Shown here piece after piece: positions 44,143 through 55,392 of a stretch of 64,000 bases of DNA. A program made the translations under genes and the position numbers. Location: the NCBI GenBank assembly GCA_024803745.1, contig JANJXV010000024.1:16873927-16937926 (forward strand), in the 5' to 3' direction. Within the stretch, counting starts at the first letter, position 1, and the number at the start of each line of letters is the position of its first letter. The notes under the pieces are model-generated. The model saw only the letters and a program-made list of their open reading frames with translations, was not told where the DNA came from and ran no database searches. This stretch comes from Megascapheus bottae (Eukaryota > Chordata > Mammalia > Rodentia > Geomyidae).

Positions 44143-44535
44143 CTACATAACGTAGATGGCTGAGAATATACATATTCACAAATTAGAACATTTCTTATGT
44201 CATGACAGAAGTACTTCTCAAACTGATCTGTCTATATGTTAAATACAACTTCCATTAGACTACTAACTGGCTATCTTGTAGAAATTGACAGGCTGATCCT
44301 AAAATCACATGGAAAAAACAAGAAACCCTGGTCTCTCCTTCTCCCTATTTAAAAACAAAACAAAACTTGGAAAGAACAAAGCTGAGAACTCATACCTTCT
44401 GTCTTCAAGACTCAAAGTGTTCTGGATGGCGTGGTTTAATCATGTGGCTAGACATATAGACCAGTGAATAAAATGGAAAGCACAGAAATAAACCCATGAG
44501 TCTGTAGTCAACTGGGACTGGCTTTTGTAACAGGC
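43835..44535 (+). mobile_element. Old L1 ORF2 fragment split by a composite SINE
   Basis: agaactaatgaatgagttca, then gtatataaaatcaattatat before the SINE, and gaaattgacaggctgatcct, gacatatagaccagtgaata and cagaaataaacccatgagtc after it, follow the 3' part of L1 ORF2. The frame is broken throughout. Confidence 0.7.
43910..44141 (+). mobile_element. B1-headed composite SINE with CA tail, inserted in L1
   Basis: It begins at a 5'-truncated B1 head (tgctgagatctgaggatctt) and ends in about 45 bases of (CA)n at 44096-44141. Confidence 0.8.
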
Positions 44536-45234
44536 TGAATCCTAAATGAGCAACCTCAAAGGGCTCTATACTCACACTAAGCTACTTTTGCCTTTCTAGA
44601 AGACCGTTAGCTGGGCCTGCTGACCAGTTGATATGGAAGCCAGCAGTACAGCCTTCAGGATTCAGGGTTCAGGGTCTGGTTTTCCTTTGCAGGTGTACTT
44701 AGTTGGCTGGAAGTTTCCAGAAAAATGTTTCATTTGTAGTTTGTTCAAGTGATGTGTTATCACAAGGCAGAGGTAGTACTTTGTTAACATTCAATGTCTC
44801 TTAGCTAAAAATTAGAAGTCTTAAAGTCACAAAAGAAAGAAAGCTGGGGAAATGATTCCAAATTTGAAGTTAAGATGCAGGATAATCAAAGGTGGCGTGT
44901 GATTTTAACCTGGATCCTTTTGCGATAGACAGCATTTCTGGCTTCACATGGAGATCTACATTGCACTACAATTACATTGGAGGAGTTCTAGTTTGTAGGG
45001 AATATACAGCCAAATATTTGAAGAGGATTAAGTATCATGCCAACAAATATTTCAGAGCAGAAAAATCTTTAATGCTGCTGCCCTTTTTCTGTATGTTTTT
45101 CATTGTTGCAAACTAGAATATTGTCTAAACTTCTGTAAAGGCATAAATGACTTCTATATAGAAGCTATAACACATTAATAATAGAAATTTTAAGAGACCC
45201 AAATAAATTTAAAGAATACAATCAGGGCACTTTT

Positions 45235-46075
45235 TTGCAGTTTGATTGGCAGTTTTTTAATAATTTTTATTGTAATTTATAGATGGGTTACATTATATTC
45301 ACCAGATAGAAGGTGCATAACTTCACAAACATTGATACCCTTTCTCATGACATGGTCCCCATTTCCCTCCCGCACTCCCCCCGCTTATCTAGATTTCCCC
45401 CTTTCCCTATCCAATTTCAAATAACCAATTAAGCACATATAAAATATATCAGATAACAAGGTGAAAAATTGTAACAATATGAGATAACCAAGGGATGGCA
45501 AAAGAGATGAGCGATAACATAGTACATTAAGGACAACAGTCACTCATTATATGGCTTTTGTTTCTTTATCCTGGAGGCCTTACATTTAGTGTCGTACTAT
45601 TTGGCCTAATGTCTCTAGATTTTGTTTTATTGTAAATATCTGCTAGGAGAGCCCAAGGTTTCTACTGATTATGACAAATGAGGGAAACTATTGGGCCTAT
45701 GTTCCTTTGAGTCTGGCTTACTTCACTTAATATGATTTTTTTCTAAGTCTTTCCATTTCCTTACAAATGGGATGATGTCGTGCTTTCTGACAGCAGCATA
45801 GAATTCCATTGTGTATAAATACCACATCTTGCTGATCCACTCATCAACTGAGGGGCATCTGGGTTGGTTCCATATCTTTGCTATGGTAAATAGTGCTGCA
45901 ACGAACATCATTGTGCTAGTGGATTTAGTATGCCCTTGTTTCAGGACGGTTGGGTAAATGCCAAGTAGTGGAATTGCTGGGTCATAGGGGAGCTCTATGT
46001 TTAGTCTTTTGAGAACTGCCATACTGCTTTCCACAGTGGTTAAACGAGTTTGCACTCCCCCCAACAGTCACTGGC
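45235..46075 (-). mobile_element. 5'-truncated L1 (ORF2 C-terminus and 3'UTR)
   Basis: The minus strand keeps an open stretch of 113 codons (46064-45723) with LNIELPYDPAIPLLGIYP and CPSVDEWISKMWYLYTMEFY, the familiar C-terminal segment of L1 ORF2. A 3' trailer and an A-rich tail follow, reversed at 45240-45265. It is truncated at about 46075, so it is an inactive copy. The 3' trailer matches the fragments at 40195 and 61975. Confidence 0.85.
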
Positions 46076-46540
46076 ACTTCTTTTAATTAAAAAAACAAAT
46101 ACAGACATACATATATTTACATACTTAGGCTATAACAAGTTCAAAGTATCATTACTTTAAAGATATCAGTTAAATCAGAGACGAATCTGCAGATTAAAAT
46201 ACTGCATATGAATGTGTGAAACATAATGAAACCCATTTAAGTAATAAACTAAAAAAAGAATACCAGAAATATAAACAACTATGGGATGAGGGTTGTAGAG
46301 CAAAAGTGGGTAAATATGGTCAAAATACTTTATATACATGTGTGAAACTGGAACAGTACAGCTTGAGATGATTCGGGAGGAGGGGAGATGGGATGAGGGA
46401 GAGTGACAGCGGGAATGCATCTGATCAGGGTAACTATATCCACAAGTCAAACAAAACCCTGTAGTACAACTGATGGATGTTCATGTAAAAATACGGGCAG
46501 TGAGGGGGGAAACAAAGGAAAATTCAATAACCATAAATGA

Positions 46541-46553
46541 CCATCAGGTGGCA
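46541..46553 (+). promoter_or_regulatory. CTCF-like motif (weak)
   Basis: ccatcaggtggca differs at one core position from the CTCF consensus. It is intronic. Confidence 0.3.
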
Positions 46554-46614
46554 CCATTACTAAATTAATCTGGAGCACTTGGAAATGTTTTTGGTTTTGG
46601 GGGGGGTTTTGTTG

Positions 46615-46806
46615 TTGTTTTGCCAGACCTGGGCTTGAGCTCGGGGCCTGAGCACTATCCTTGGACTTTCTCAAGGCTAGAGCTCTACCACTTGAGCCTC
46701 AGCATCACTTCCAGCTTTTTTCTATGTATATAGTACTGAGGAATCGAACCCTGGTCTTCATGCATGCTAGGCAAGCAATCTACCACTAGGCCAAACTCCC
46801 AGCCCA
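46615..46806 (-). mobile_element. IDL-Geo dimeric SINE
   Basis: Inverted. A gttgttgttttgcc tail is followed by agacctgggcttgagctcgg. A repeated agcacttggaaatgt flanks it (46574 and 46806), giving a target duplication of about 15 bases. Confidence 0.88.
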
Positions 46807-47906
46807 GCACTTGGAAATGTACAAAGTATTGTTTTACCTTTGGCCTCCATAGTAATCTAGTTTTCTAGGATTCTTAGAGAATAAATCATTTGTTGATTCT
46901 TAAGTTTTAAAACTTGTCTTTAGCAAGTAAATATATGAAATGGTACTCCATCTTGTTATAACTCAATCGCTCCATTTGGGTTGAGTTTGCATTTCCTTGA
47001 TAGTAAGTCCAAGAAACGTTTCATAGACATCTGAAGAAAAGAGGAAGAAACGGAACTTACAAAATTGCTGGTGGTGGGTAAATTGGTTTAGACACAGGAT
47101 GAAAGTTTAAATAATGCTAGAGTGACTTTTTTGCAATGAAGATATATAGTGGGATAGAAAGAATTTACGGTAGTAAACCTGTATTATATCATTTATACTT
47201 AAATGTGGATATTTACCCTTAGTTGTTCAGCCATCCATCCAGTCATCTATCCATCTTTCTGACCATCCTTCCACTTAATCTACAAACATTTAAGTGACCA
47301 CTACTTCAAATACTATGCAAAGAACATTTTAATGACAGAGTGGGATTAAAGTAAGCAAAAGCTAAACTGAAGCTAGCTTAGGTTGATTCTCAAAATATGG
47401 TTCTCAGTAGGGAGACTCTGGAAAACTGAAAACTGAAATGTTGACAGTTATATAAGTTGTTTTTCCAGTTCTGATAGATATTTGTGTGTCTTTATATGGC
47501 CACTTATTAAGAAATAAATAATAGCATATGCAGAGGTTAAGGAAATCTCCAACTATTTCTTTGATAAGAAGCTTACGCAAAAGCAGATAGCTAAAATACC
47601 CCAGGGTTTGCAGAACAGAAAGCAGTTGAAAGTTTGTGATGCATTTTGGCTTGAGTTGATTAAGGTTTTCCACTAGTAGTTATAATTTTACTATTAATTT
47701 ATATTTGATTGTGTGTTATTTGATTAATCCTATAATTTATAATGTGGAAGTTTATTGAGTCTCTGTAAGTAGACTTCCTTCTTCTTCATTATCTCAAATG
47801 CTATCGCATTGCTAGAACAGATGTACAAAATGTCCAAAATGTTTCTCCAATTAGTGCTTGTTTCTTATCACCAGATTCCTATTCAGCTAGGGTATTTGTC
47901 AATGTA

Positions 47907-47908
<2 letters not shown>

Positions 47909-47948
<40 letters not shown>
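47909..47948. repeat. (TG)n microsatellite
   Basis: About 39 bases of perfect TG followed by tacatacatatata. Confidence 0.94.
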
Positions 47949-47949
<1 letters not shown>

Positions 47950-48413
47950 ATACATATATAAATTTGGCAGGTAATGTTTTCAAATGAAAAATGATGGAGA
48001 GTCTAAGAATATACACTCTTTTTTTGAGAGAAGAAACCTGAAAATACTTATAAACTGAAGGTATCACCATGACAAAGAAAAGAGGAAAAAAAGAGGCTTA
48101 AGATACAGTGAAAGATAGAAGAAAAGGTGGGACAGAGAGTCCAGAGGTATGATAGAAAGACATCAAGGACTGAGGAAAAAATAGAAATCATAACACCAAA
48201 TTGATAATGAGCACACAGAAACTTGAACAACTCAAGATAATTGCAGAACAAGATACAAAGGAATATGAGTTTTGTTTCAGTGGGATGGTGTTTCAGTGAA
48301 CATAGCCTGCTCAAAATAGTAAATTTTAGCCTGGGTCTGCAAATGTACAGGAAATTATTCCTATTTCATTTTGATATCATATTTATATAATGCCTCCCTT
48401 CCTTCTTTTCCAG

Positions 48414-48521
48414 ATTGGACTCCTTTGTTTCCTGAGCCAGTGTATGTCCCCACCGGCCTGGAAATAGAACCTGCCTATTCAAACACCAGTGAGGATACTG
48501 TGGTTTATCTGGCAGAAGATG
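48414..48521 (+). CDS. AGBL3: AGBL3 exon 4 (coding)
   Basis: A 108-base exon from acceptor tttccag to donor gtgagt. It completes a split Asp codon and reads WTPLFPEPVYVPTGLEIEPA, then YSNTSEDTVVYLAED. It aligns to human WTPSCPEPVYIPTGLETEPL. The middle (YSNTSED for YPDSKEA) is the least conserved part of the N-terminal domain. Confidence 0.96.
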
Positions 48522-48540
48522 GTGAGTGCCTAATGAGATA

Positions 48541-48722
48541 GGCTCCTGCGACTCACACTTGTAATCCTGGCTACTCAGGAGGCTGAGGTATGAGAATCTC
48601 AGTTAACTGAAGTCAATGAGACTCTTATCTCCAATTAGGCAGAGCTGTGACTCAAGGGGCAAAGTGGTAGAGTTGAGCAAAAAAGCTCAGGGACAGTACT
48701 CAAGATCAAGTCCCAAGACTAG

Positions 48723-48768
<46 letters not shown>
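48541..48768 (+). mobile_element. B1-headed composite SINE with CA tail
   Basis: It starts aggctcctgcgactcacact, only about 20 bases past the exon 4 donor, and ends in about 45 bases of (CA)n at 48724-48768. Confidence 0.8.
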
Positions 48769-48770
<2 letters not shown>

Positions 48771-50064
48771 TTATATATTACATACATCCATATATACATG
48801 TTGGTATATGTATTATTGTTTAGTTATACTTGTTTTGCTCTTTGTAGTGGGAAACTCAGATTACCAGAAAGTTTCTATCCCTATGAAAAATGTTGAGTTA
48901 CATGTTGATTCAGTATGAGCTAGCACTCATTATATTTTTGAAGATATACTAGTCTGTGCTGAGTCACTTTAAAATATACTATCACATCTATTAGAATGGG
49001 GAATTATGTTTAGAATGAATTGTGCCTCACATATTTTTGAAGGTAAACTTGGTGGAGTTATCTACAATTGTTAGTCTCTCTGCATCTCTTTCAATCATTC
49101 AGATACCTTCCTTTTCATTTCATGCTTGTTTGATGCATTTCTTAGAGTTGGCATTTTCATACCTGAATAAAATACCATAGACACAAATGACATCCAAGAT
49201 TATATCCCAGGAAAGCATTACTACTCAAGATCAATATTCACACCTTGCAAGTTGTATTCAATCAGGCATACTCTTAGTCTGCTTTTATGATAGAGAGTGC
49301 TGATAATCAAACTTAGAATCTTAGCTTGTGTCCTAATATTCCAATATTTCTTGGCACAATTTATTAGCACAATTTCACCATCAGAATTTCACATCTTAGT
49401 GTTTTTCATATATTAAAAACAACTTCAAAGGGATTTCTATAAATCACATATTTGCACACATGTTTCTAAACACCTGAAGAGAAAAAGCACCTCTAACATT
49501 TAAAAAAGTTGATTTAAAATACTTAAATGGTTAACCTGGCTTATAGTTTCAGGAATAGCTGAAGCAAGATCTGATTTTAAAAGAATTAAAATAGTTGAGG
49601 TGATTCAGTCAGAGTCATACCGGGTATTAGAAGGCACATGAAGTTTAATTGAATGACTTTACAAAAGGGTAGATAAAGTTAAGGAAGACTAAAAAGGAAT
49701 GCTGAAATCACATAGGCATGGATGGAGGTGGGGTATGTGTATGTGTATGTGTGAGTTGCTTAAAACAAAATAAACTTTATGCTTCAGTTTTGTTTCTGGT
49801 GAGTCACCTTTTGAGTTCAGTGTTTATTCCTCTGCTCTATGCAGTTCATCAAAGGCAATCTCTGCTTCTGTTCTAGTGTTTTCATTTCTCACATGCAAGT
49901 TAATGCTTTCTGACAATTTCTATTCAGAAATACTCATTTGTTCTTTTTTTCCACTTGAACCTTTAACTTATTAATCATGCATCTTCTAATTTCTCTGACA
50001 GATCTAACTTCTTTCTCTTATAGAATGGTTACATTTTGCCTTTTGACAGTGTATGGAAGATTCC

Positions 50065-50065
<1 letters not shown>

Positions 50066-50100
<35 letters not shown>
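50066..50100. repeat. (TG)n microsatellite
   Basis: TG repeats bounded by GCG at both ends (gcgtgtg...tgtgcgc). Confidence 0.93.
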
Positions 50101-50101
<1 letters not shown>

Positions 50102-50904
50102 TGAAATCTTCAGATTGTTATCTGGAGGTCTTGTGAACATCAGTAAAGACAGGCAAATTGTTTTTAATGCCTAAAAATTGAAAAAAACCCAACCAACAAA
50201 ATGTCCACTTGCTAACTCTTCATTGTATGAGTATGAGATGGGGTAGGGGCCTGGTATTACATTAGTAACCAGGAAATAAGGTAGGCCTCGATTTATTGTT
50301 TCCTCTTCATTGCACTACAAGCTTCAAATCCCACATCCCCATTTAGGAGGGAGCTGGAGTGATGGTGCAGGAGTGGCAGCCTTTGCTGTCTTCCTCATAG
50401 AGGATCTCTGAACTTCTCACTGCTCCCAAATGCCTAGGTTCCTGTCACTTGGTTCTCATGGCTTGTGAAGGTTTGAGGGAAGAAACAGGAATTTGCTGTC
50501 GTTCTCATTAGGCCTCTACCTTAGCCACACATAGAGTCCCTGCTTCTCAGAAAGAAAATCTTCTCAGTACTCCAGGATCTTCAACTGTTGGTGTACTTCC
50601 AGTGTGTAAACCCTACCTTTCCTCAGGGAAGAAAACATTGGTGTTATTTGGGGGTTTTAGTCAGTTTCCTTTCCTTGGATAGTACGTATGCATACCAGTG
50701 CCCTACAGGTGCCAGTGTCTGTTGCCCTTGCTCCAAGAATTTAAGATATTATTCCCCGAGTGGGGAGGAGAAGTGATCTGGGCAGATTTTGTGTCATTCT
50801 CCACCGTGCTGGCCACACCCCGACCTCCCACTCAATACTGTGATGAGGATTACTTGCAATTCATCCATTGCTTTTCTCACTATGTGGTGGGGTCCACGAG
50901 AAGA

Positions 50905-51015
50905 GTACAAAATCCCCTTACATCTACATATTTGGTTGGTATAAATTTTCCTTACATCTGTATATCCTTTGGTAGGTATAAAATCCCCTTACATCTGTGT
51001 ATCTGTGTATCCTTG
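50905..51015 (+). repeat. Three-copy minisatellite
   Basis: Imperfect units of 34-40 bases starting gtacaaaatccccttacatc, gtataaattttccttacatc and gtataaaatccccttacatc, each followed by a ta-rich spacer. Confidence 0.8.
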
Positions 51016-51097
51016 ATAATCTTCCCAGAAACTCTGTATTCCTGTATTCTCTTTATTACTCCACTCATTCTTTACCAATTGATTTTTTTGTGTTTTT

Positions 51098-51330
51098 GGT
51101 TTGGGGTTTTTATCGGTCATGGGGCTTGAACTCTGGGACTGGGTGTTGTCCTTGAGTTCTTCAGCTCAAGTTCTACCAATTGAGTCACTGTGCCACTTTT
51201 GGTTTTCTGATGGTTATTTGGATATGAGTCTCATGGACTTTCATACCTGGGCTGGCTTTGAACCATGATTCTCAGATCTCAGGCTCCTTGGTAGCTAGGG
51301 TTACAGGTGTGAGCCATTAGTGCCTGGCTG
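51098..51330 (-). mobile_element. B1-headed composite SINE
   Basis: Inverted. tatcggtcatggggcttgaa then gattctcagatctcaggctc. Confidence 0.8.
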
Positions 51331-51794
51331 CCACCTCAGCGTCAGTCGTGTGTACCAGGTAAGTTAGTGCTCGGGTCCCAACTCTCCCCAGAAGTGTCTT
51401 AGATTCTGAAGTAGCAGTGGTCCTGTAACCACAGTTCTTTGAGGAGTTCAAGAACAGCTGTACATTGACCCACAGCAATATTTTTGTGGCAAGGATGAGA
51501 GCCAAACGTTTTCCCAGTGATCTAATCCCAAGAAGGAATGCAGAATTGGGACTCTAGTTTTAAGTCTTTCCTAGTGTTTCACATGCTGAACTATAAATGT
51601 CTTTGTTAGCACTGTTTCTACTTCAGCCCACAAAAGACGTGTTACGTATTTTCTGTGTCATTCTGTTCAAAGTATTTTCTAACATTCTTGTCATCTTTTT
51701 TTCTTTGCTCTATGCAGAAATGTGTTACCTTGCTTTCAAATATATGAAATTCATTATATATCTTATTGTCATTGATTTAGTCTTTTCTTACCAG

Positions 51795-51933
51795 CTTATA
51801 AAGAACCCTGTTTTGTATATTCCCGAGTTGGAGGTAATCGGACACCCTTGAAGCAGCCTGCGGATAACTGTGACAACACCTTGATGTTTGAAGCAAGGTT
51901 TGAAAGTGGTAATCTACAGAAGGTAGTCAAAGT
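51795..51933 (+). CDS. AGBL3: AGBL3 exon 5 (coding)
   Basis: A 139-base exon from acceptor ttaccag to donor gtaggt at 51934. It reads (A)YKEPCFVYSRVGGNRTPLKQ, then PADNCDNTLMFEARFESGNL and QKVVK, with GT of a split Val codon. It matches human YKEPCFVYSRVGGNRTPLKQ. FEARFESGNLQKVVKV is the conserved cytosolic carboxypeptidase N-domain motif. If the intron is retained, translation stops at once (GTG TAG). The PADNCD segment replaces human PVDYRD. Confidence 0.96.
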
Positions 51934-52083
51934 GTAGGTTTTAATTATTTTTATTTAAGGAGTGAAACATTAAATGTTTATTCATTTTTATGTTAGGTCT
52001 CTTGAAGTTCTTGTAATTCCTGAAGTGTAAGTGCTAATTGGTGATATCAAGGATTTGAAGGAATTATTTTACCTGTTCCCAGG

Positions 52084-52276
52084 ATGCACAAAGACCCAGG
52101 TTTAATTCCTCGATACCACATACATAGAAAAGAATGCAAGTGGTGCTGTGACACAAGTTGTAGAGCTCTAGCCTTGAGAAAGCCCAAGGACAGTGCTCAG
52201 GCCCTGAGTTCAAGCCCCAGGACTGACCAAAAAAAAATACATATATATACTTATATATATATATATATATATATAT
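52084..52276 (+). mobile_element. 5'-truncated IDL-Geo SINE plus (TA)n
   Basis: The left unit starts only at gcacaaagacccaggtttaa. After the A run the tail becomes (TA)n at about 52240-52276. Confidence 0.82.
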
Positions 52277-52414
52277 GTTTACAGACTAGCTTGTTACCAA
52301 ATACAGTCCTTGTACTGAAAGAATTCAAATTTTACAATCTATGTGATCACATTAACTTTTAAATGCTTTTAAATTTCTCTGAATGACAATTTCATATCTC
52401 AAGAATTCAAATTA

Positions 52415-52611
52415 GGCTGGGAGTTTGGCCTAGTGGTTAAAGTGCTTGCCTAGCATGCACGAAGACCTGGGTTCGATTCCTTGGTACCACATACATAAAA
52501 AAAAAGCCGGAAGTGGTGCTGAGGCTCATGTGGTAGAGCACTAGACTTGAGAAAGTCCAAGGACAGTGCTCAGGCCCTGAGCTCAAGCCCAGGACTGGCA
52601 AAAAAAAAAAA
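52415..52611 (+). mobile_element. IDL-Geo SINE with target duplication
   Basis: A near-consensus copy flanked by aagaattcaaatta at 52401-52414 and 52612-52625. A recent insertion. Confidence 0.92.
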
Positions 52612-53042
52612 AAGAATTCAAATTATTAGAAAGTCAAAATATGTGTTTGAAGAAAAAAATGTGGGTTTTTCTTCAGTTTCCATAATACCTTAATCAGTTA
52701 TTTTACAAAAGAAAATGCAATTACATTGAAATATGCAGATTTTATGTAGAATTACAATGCAATACAAAGGCTTTAGATTAGGATACAGTTTCTCATGGCG
52801 GGGGGGGGAGGACATTTTAATGTTTTTCTACATTTTTATTAGCATCAATTAGTTGTACACGGTGCTGGCTCATTATAACATGTTGCATACATGCATAGAC
52901 TGTCCCTTGAGCAGACTTACCCTCCGCCACTCTCTTTCATCCCCCTGGCCCTTTTCCCACACCAGTCCTAGCCAGCTTCCCTGTTCTGTTTTGACTTGTT
53001 ATTGGGTACTGTCTTAGGTAAACATGGTTACACTCTCTGCTC

Positions 53043-53502
53043 AGGCCAGTGCTCACAACCTGTAATCCTGGCTATTCAGGAGGCTGAGATCTGAAGATCC
53101 CAGTTCAGAGCCAGCCAGGGCAGAAAAGTCTGTGAGACTCATCTCCAATAAACTCAGGGAAAATTAAAAAAAAAAAAAAGAAGAAGAAAAGCAGGAGGTG
53201 GGGCTGTGGCTCAAGTGGTAGAGATCCAGCCTTGAGCAAAAGAAAAGGAAGCCCCGGGGGCCTGGGGGTTCGGCCTAGTGGTAGAATGCTTGCCTAGCAT
53301 GCATGAAAACCAGGGTTCAACTCCTCAGTACCACATATACAGGAAAAAGCCAGAAGTGGTGCTGAGGCTCAAGTGGTGGAGCTCTAACTTTGAGGAAAAC
53401 CCAAGGACAGTGCTCAGGCCCTAAAATCAAGGCCAGGACTGGCAAAGGAAAAAGCAGCTCAGGGATAGCGCCCTGGCCCAGATGTCAAACCCCAGGGCCC
53501 AA
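53043..53502 (+). mobile_element. Composite SINE interrupted by an IDL-Geo
   Basis: The outer composite runs 53043-53257 and resumes at about 53450 with agctcagggatagcgccctg. The insert at about 53258-53449 is an IDL-Geo starting cctgggggttcggcctagtg. It lies 130 bases before the large GC-rich exon. Confidence 0.82.
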
Positions 53503-53631
53503 ACCAAACCAGACAAGGTAGACGTGGCTGTTGTCGTAGTCGTTCATCAAGTAATTGTTTCACTGACTCGAAGGTGAGAGGCCATGTGTGCATTCCCCAC
53601 CCCCTCCTCCTCCTCCTCTCTGGCGCCCTAG

Positions 53632-54411
53632 GGCGGAGTACGAGTACCAGCTGACCGTGCGCCCCGACCTCTTCACCAACAAGCACACCCAGTGGTACTA
53701 CTTCCAAGTCACCAACACGCGGGCCGACACGGCGTACAGGTTCACCATCGTCAACTTCACCAAGCCGGCCAGCCTGTACAACCGCGGCATGCGGCCCCTG
53801 TTCTACTCGGAGAAGGAGGCGCAGCTGCACCGCGTGGGCTGGCGGCGCATCGGGGAGCAGATCAAGTACTACAAGAGCCAGCAGGGCCGCGACGGCCGCC
53901 AGCTCTTCTCGCTCACCTGGACCTTCCAGTTCCCGCACAGCCAGGACACCTGCTACTTCGCGCACTGCTACCCCTACACCTACAGCAACCTGCAGGATTA
54001 CCTGTCGGCCATCCACAGCGACCCCGTGCGCTCCAAGTTCTGCAAGATCCGCGTGCTGTGCCCCACGCTGGCCAGGAACATGGTGTACGTGCTCACCATC
54101 ACCACGCCCTGGAAGAACGCCGACGGCCGGCGCCGCAAGGCCGTCATCCTCACCGCCCGCGTGCACCCCGGCGAGACCAACAGCTCGTGGATGATGAAGG
54201 GCTTCCTGGATTACCTGCTGGGCGACTCGCGCGACGCGCAGCTGCTGCGCGACACCTTCGTCTTCAAGGTGGTGCCCATGCTCAACCCCGACGGCGTGAT
54301 CGTGGGCAACTACCGCTGCTCGCTGTCCGGCCGCGACCTCAACCGCAACTACACGTCCGTGCTCAAGGAGTCCTTCCCCTCCGTGTGGTACACGCGCAAC
54401 ATGATCCACAG
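53632..54411 (+). CDS. AGBL3: AGBL3 exon 6 (coding): peptidase domain start with zinc site
   Basis: A 780-base exon from acceptor gccctag to donor gtgggg, covering residues 186-446. It opens [20 protein letters not shown] (N-domain end) and continues with [20 protein letters not shown]. The zinc-binding motif is HPGETNSSW (His364, Glu367), followed by NPDG (Asn404) and GRDLNRN (Arg420, Asn423, Arg424), which hold the substrate C-terminus. All key residues are kept, so the enzyme should be active. The DNA is extreme: of 259 whole codons only CAA and two GAT end in A or T, and CpGs are dense, unlike any other exon here. Several replacements relative to human favour Ala, Arg, Gly and Asp. The exon lies between a CCT-rich tract and a CT-rich minisatellite. 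Confidence 0.97.
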
Positions 54412-54449
54412 GTGGGGCGCGCGCCTCCCTCCGCCCCTCCCGCCGCCTC

Positions 54450-54984
54450 TGGGGCTGGCTGGCTGGCTGGCTGGCTGGCTCTCTCTTTCTCTCTCTGTCT
54501 CTGTGTGTCTCTGTCTCCCTGTCTGTCCCTCCCATTTCTGACTCTCTCTGCCCCTCCATCTCTCTGTCTCTGTCTCTGTCTCTGTCTCTGTGTGTCCCTG
54601 TCTCTCTGTCTCTCTCTGAGTCTCTCTGCATCTCTCTGTCTCTCTGTCTCTGTGTGTGTCTGTCTCCCTGTCTGTCCCTCCCATTTCTGACTCTCTCTGC
54701 CCCTCCATCTCTCTGTCTCTGTCTCTGTGTGTCCCTGTCTCTCTGTCTCTCTCTGAGTCTCTCTGCATCTCTCTGTCTCTCTGTCTCTGTGTGTGTCTGT
54801 CTCCCTGTCTGTCCCTCCCATTTCTGACTCTCTCTGCCCCTCCATCTCTCTGTCTTTGTCTCTGTGTGTCCCTGTCTCTCTGTCTCTCTCTGAGTCACTC
54901 TGCATCTCTCTCTCTGTCTCTGTGTGTCCCTGACTCTCTGTCTCTCAGTGTCTCTCTGTCTCTCTGTCTCTCAGTGTCTCTCTG

Positions 54985-55016
<32 letters not shown>

Positions 55017-55040
55017 ACACACACACACGCACACACACAC
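54450..55040 (+). repeat. TCTCTG/TGTCTC minisatellite after the GC-rich exon
   Basis: It starts with five ggct units, then higher-order copies of a CT/TG-rich block marked by cccatttctg at 54531, 54680 and 54817. The unit lengths are 149 and 137 bases; the 12-base difference equals two hexamers. It degrades into shorter tctctg repeats and ends in a CA run near 55012-55040. Confidence 0.9.
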
Positions 55041-55392
55041 ATGCACGCTTGCTTATTTATTCTACTCTAACTTGAGATCATGTAGAACTACGTCATTATC
55101 CCGTGAGTTTTCCCCAGTCAGGTCCTACATTCTCATGACATGACGCGAACTGGATTCGCTAACTTCTGAAAGCATTCCTCTGTGAATTCATAGCTAAATG
55201 TGCAGATCCCGAAGTCAGCTTGTTGGCAAAACCAGCAATAGGATCTTGGACTCTCTCTTGTGAAAGTTGACTGTTGTGCTGCACATACATCGCAGAGGGA
55301 GTCTTTGCTTATTGGTTTACACGGTTATTAAATGTACAATCATCTCATTTGAGTACGGAAAGTTGAACAGCTTTAAAATTTCCAAAGGACTA

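Larger units (their letters stand above)
43113..48413. other. AGBL3: AGBL3 intron
   Basis: This 5.3 kb intron contains an L1 fragment split by a composite SINE (43835-44535), an inverted L1 3' end (45235-46075), an inverted IDL-Geo (46615-46806), a CTCF-like motif at 46541 and a (TG)n run at 47909-47948. I see nothing recognisable in 43120-43830, 44540-45230, 46080-46535, 46810-47905 or 47950-48410. Confidence 0.6.
48522..51794. other. AGBL3: AGBL3 intron
   Basis: It contains a composite SINE with CA tail (48541-48768), a (TG)n run (50066-50100), three imperfect tandem copies of a 34-40 base unit (50905-51015) and an inverted composite SINE (51098-51330). I see nothing recognisable in 48775-50060, 50105-50900 or 51335-51790. 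Confidence 0.6.
51934..53631. other. AGBL3: AGBL3 intron
   Basis: It contains an IDL-Geo fragment with a TA run (52084-52276), an IDL-Geo with a 14-base target duplication (52415-52611), and a composite split by another IDL-Geo (53043-53502). I see nothing recognisable in 51940-52080 or 52630-53040. Confidence 0.6.

Noticed and set aside
45723..46064. 113-codon minus frame as a gene
   Set aside because: It is the C-terminal end of L1 ORF2 in a 5'-truncated copy, so it is listed as a mobile element.
50698..51129. 143-codon plus frame
   Set aside because: It covers a three-copy minisatellite and the start of a SINE, and lies in an AGBL3 intron with no recognisable domain.
53692..54690. Second plus-strand frame of 332 codons through the AGBL3 exon
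   Set aside because: It is out of frame with the conserved peptidase sequence, rich in Arg/Ala/His/Pro, and runs on into the minisatellite.
53459..54898. Minus-strand open frame of 479 codons
   Set aside because: It is the shadow of the GC-rich AGBL3 exon plus the CT minisatellite. GC-saturated DNA lacks stops in all frames. It has no family resemblance, and its N-terminal part is only repeat text.
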